A DNA stretch of 64,000 nt from JAGQYP01 sp041392305 (GTDB lineage Bacteria; Bacteroidota; Bacteroidia; Flavobacteriales_D; Crocinitomicaceae), in contig JAWKMJ010000019.1 in assembly GCA_041392305.1 (NCBI GenBank), positions 1 to 64,000 of the forward strand. Direction: 5' to 3'. Below the pieces are notes generated by a model. That model saw only the letters and a list, made by a program, of their open reading frames with translations, did not search any database and was not told where the DNA came from. The first letter of the stretch is position 1. Each line of letters opens with the position of its first letter. Shown here one piece after another: positions 63,050 through 64,000 of the stretch. Position numbers and translations under genes: made by a program.

Positions 63050-63101
63050 ATTTCTGTAACTTTTCGAATTGTCAATCTGTTTAATGGCTAACTAAATTGA
63101 T

Positions 63102-63842
63102 ATGAAAAGACTTTGTTTGTTGTTTAGTTTTATCGCTGTTCTTGGGTTTGGACAGGATCATTATATTGGATTTACGGGTGGTTATTCCTATTCCAGCGCA
63201 AATATTTTAAGTGGAACTTCTGGAAATACCCTTCCTCAGCATCTTTATTTTGGTGAGTTGAATTATCAATTCCATCCCGAGTCATGGTTTTATTTCAATA
63301 TTGGTTTGCGCTATGATAGAAAAGGCTTTCAAATCAATGATGAACATGTCGTTAGAATGGTCAACGATGCGGAAAATCAATCTGATACTCTGGGTAATTA
63401 CACCTATGATTTTCACAAAGTAGGTGTCCCCCTGAAAATAGGATTTAAATTAGGTGGAAAAGTGTTTTTTCAGTTCGCCATGGGAGTTATTCCTTCTTAT
63501 TCGATTCTTTCCAGTGCTTCGTGGACTCTGAATTACCAAGGAACAGAGATCGAAAACTCCTCCATTGGCAATTGGACCAATATCAAGAATTTTGAACTGC
63601 CTTGGATTGGGGAAATTGGATTTGGAGCACATTTGGGAGAAAATGTGATGTTGAACTTCTTAGCAGGCTATACTCAGAGTTTGACCAAGCACCTTCTTCC
63701 CAATCAAATTGTAGAAAATAATGTGATTACTACTGACTACAGAACTGTTCGTTTCAAAGGCATTCACGCTTCTATTGGCTTGTATTTTAGATTGCATAAA
63801 AAGAAGCCGAAATTGCAGAAGTTTACTCCTTCTTCGGAGTAA
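63102..63842 (+). CDS. Outer-membrane beta-barrel protein (PorT-like)
   Basis: 246 residues. Signal MKRLCLLFSFIAVLGFG, then DHYIGFTGGYSYSSANILSG and alternating strands (VGVPLKIGFKLGGKVFFQF, GEIGFGAHLGENVMLNF) to a basic tail after the last strand. It resembles the outer-membrane beta-barrel/PorT group, with no clear ligand. A paralog follows at 63904. Confidence 0.7.
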   Translation: MKRLCLLFSFIAVLGFGQDHYIGFTGGYSYSSANILSGTSGNTLPQHLYFGELNYQFHPESWFYFNIGLRYDRKGFQINDEHVVRMVNDAENQSDTLGNYTYDFHKVGVPLKIGFKLGGKVFFQFAMGVIPSYSILSSASWTLNYQGTEIENSSIGNWTNIKNFELPWIGEIGFGAHLGENVMLNFLAGYTQSLTKHLLPNQIVENNVITTDYRTVRFKGIHASIGLYFRLHKKKPKLQKFTPSSE

Positions 63843-63903
63843 AAGAAGAATAGTCCAGTAACTTTTCCCTAATCCAAACTGTTTCAATAAAAAGACCTAA
63901 TTT

Positions 63904-64000
63904 ATGTTGAAACACCTTTGCCTCATCCTGCTTTTTATTCCTTTTGGACTTTCTGGTCAGAAACATTGGTTGGGATTTCAGGGTGGTTACCAATTTAATA
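63904..64000 (+). CDS. Outer-membrane beta-barrel protein, N-terminal part (window edge)
   Basis: Truncated by the window. The ATG at 63904 gives MLKHLCLILLFIPFGLSG, a signal peptide, then QKHWLGFQGGYQFN, which aligns with DHYIGFTGGYSYS of the upstream gene. It is a tandem paralog, 61 bp downstream and not visible beyond codon 32. Confidence 0.6.
   Translation, partial: MLKHLCLILLFIPFGLSGQKHWLGFQGGYQFN

Larger units (their letters stand above)
62762..63101. other. Repeat-rich intergenic region
   Basis: 340 bp after asd without a gene. It has an octamer array at 62784-62815, the GGAACTT array at 62838-62871 and a third array at 63015-63049. A minus-strand-oriented GACAG/CTGTC hairpin near 62887-62911 with a following T-run has no minus gene to end. 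CTGATA (62940-62945) and TATCAG (62973-62978) form a widely spaced inverted repeat. I see no RNA gene. Confidence 0.5.

Overview
The window is AT-rich chromosomal DNA from a member of the Bacteroidota, most likely a free-living Flavobacteriales-type organism. The evidence is the protein content: type IX secretion (T9SS) sorting domains of types A and B, several PorP/SprF-family proteins, a giant SprB-repeat adhesin, an ECF sigma factor next to a membrane-anchored beta-barrel protein, the ExbB-ExbD-ExbD cluster, DUF4271 next to hemD, and DUF4837 next to a LysM transglycosylase. Promoter-like TAnnTTTG elements, the Bacteroidota -7 motif, lie just upstream of many starts. I saw no phage, insertion sequence, CRISPR, rRNA or tRNA gene.

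Layout. 1-4 kb: a minus-strand operon of a coiled-coil exported protein, a T9SS-secreted alpha/beta-hydrolase and the start of a lipoprotein. 4.3-6 kb: a TPR lipoprotein and a membrane protein. 6-8.9 kb: an ECF sigma factor, its membrane/barrel partner and a Cys-rich repeat lipoprotein. 9-11.4 kb: RuvX, a lipoprotein and a GT-C-like membrane protein. 11.4-15.2 kb: a metal-uptake locus (TonB-dependent receptor plus lipoprotein, divergent from a Fur/Zur-type regulator and a cytochrome c-like lipoprotein) with two matching palindromic operators. 15-35.9 kb: mostly housekeeping genes (glyS, thioredoxin, amidohydrolase, exbBD cluster, asparaginase, tatD, GT9, hemD, gcdH, recJ, pgk, mltD-like, gatA, tatA). 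36-40.4 kb: two near-identical T9SS-secreted paralogs, one frameshifted, flanking a yqaA-like gene. 40.5-42.4 kb: an omega-amidase and aminotransferase pair. 42.4-59.2 kb: a surface-adhesin region with two modules (CHU_C-type secreted protein followed by its own PorP/SprF protein) and a divergent 1447-residue barrel protein carrying 11 Ig-like repeats. 59-64 kb: a lamin-tail-domain secreted protein, asd, and two tandem outer-membrane barrel paralogs, the last cut by the window edge.

How the genes work together. ExbB/ExbD supply the proton-motive energy that TonB-dependent receptors such as the 12-14 kb one need. The TatA protein and T9SS-dependent proteins describe a strongly exporting cell envelope. 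The 42-59 kb region looks dedicated to building a gliding or attachment surface.

The most useful unexplained signals are the paired operators at 14.3 kb, the mosaic duplication at 36-40 kb, the barrel-plus-Ig-repeat protein at 55-59 kb, terminator hairpins that abut start codons (sigma factor and yqaA-like), and heptanucleotide tandem arrays in several intergenic gaps.
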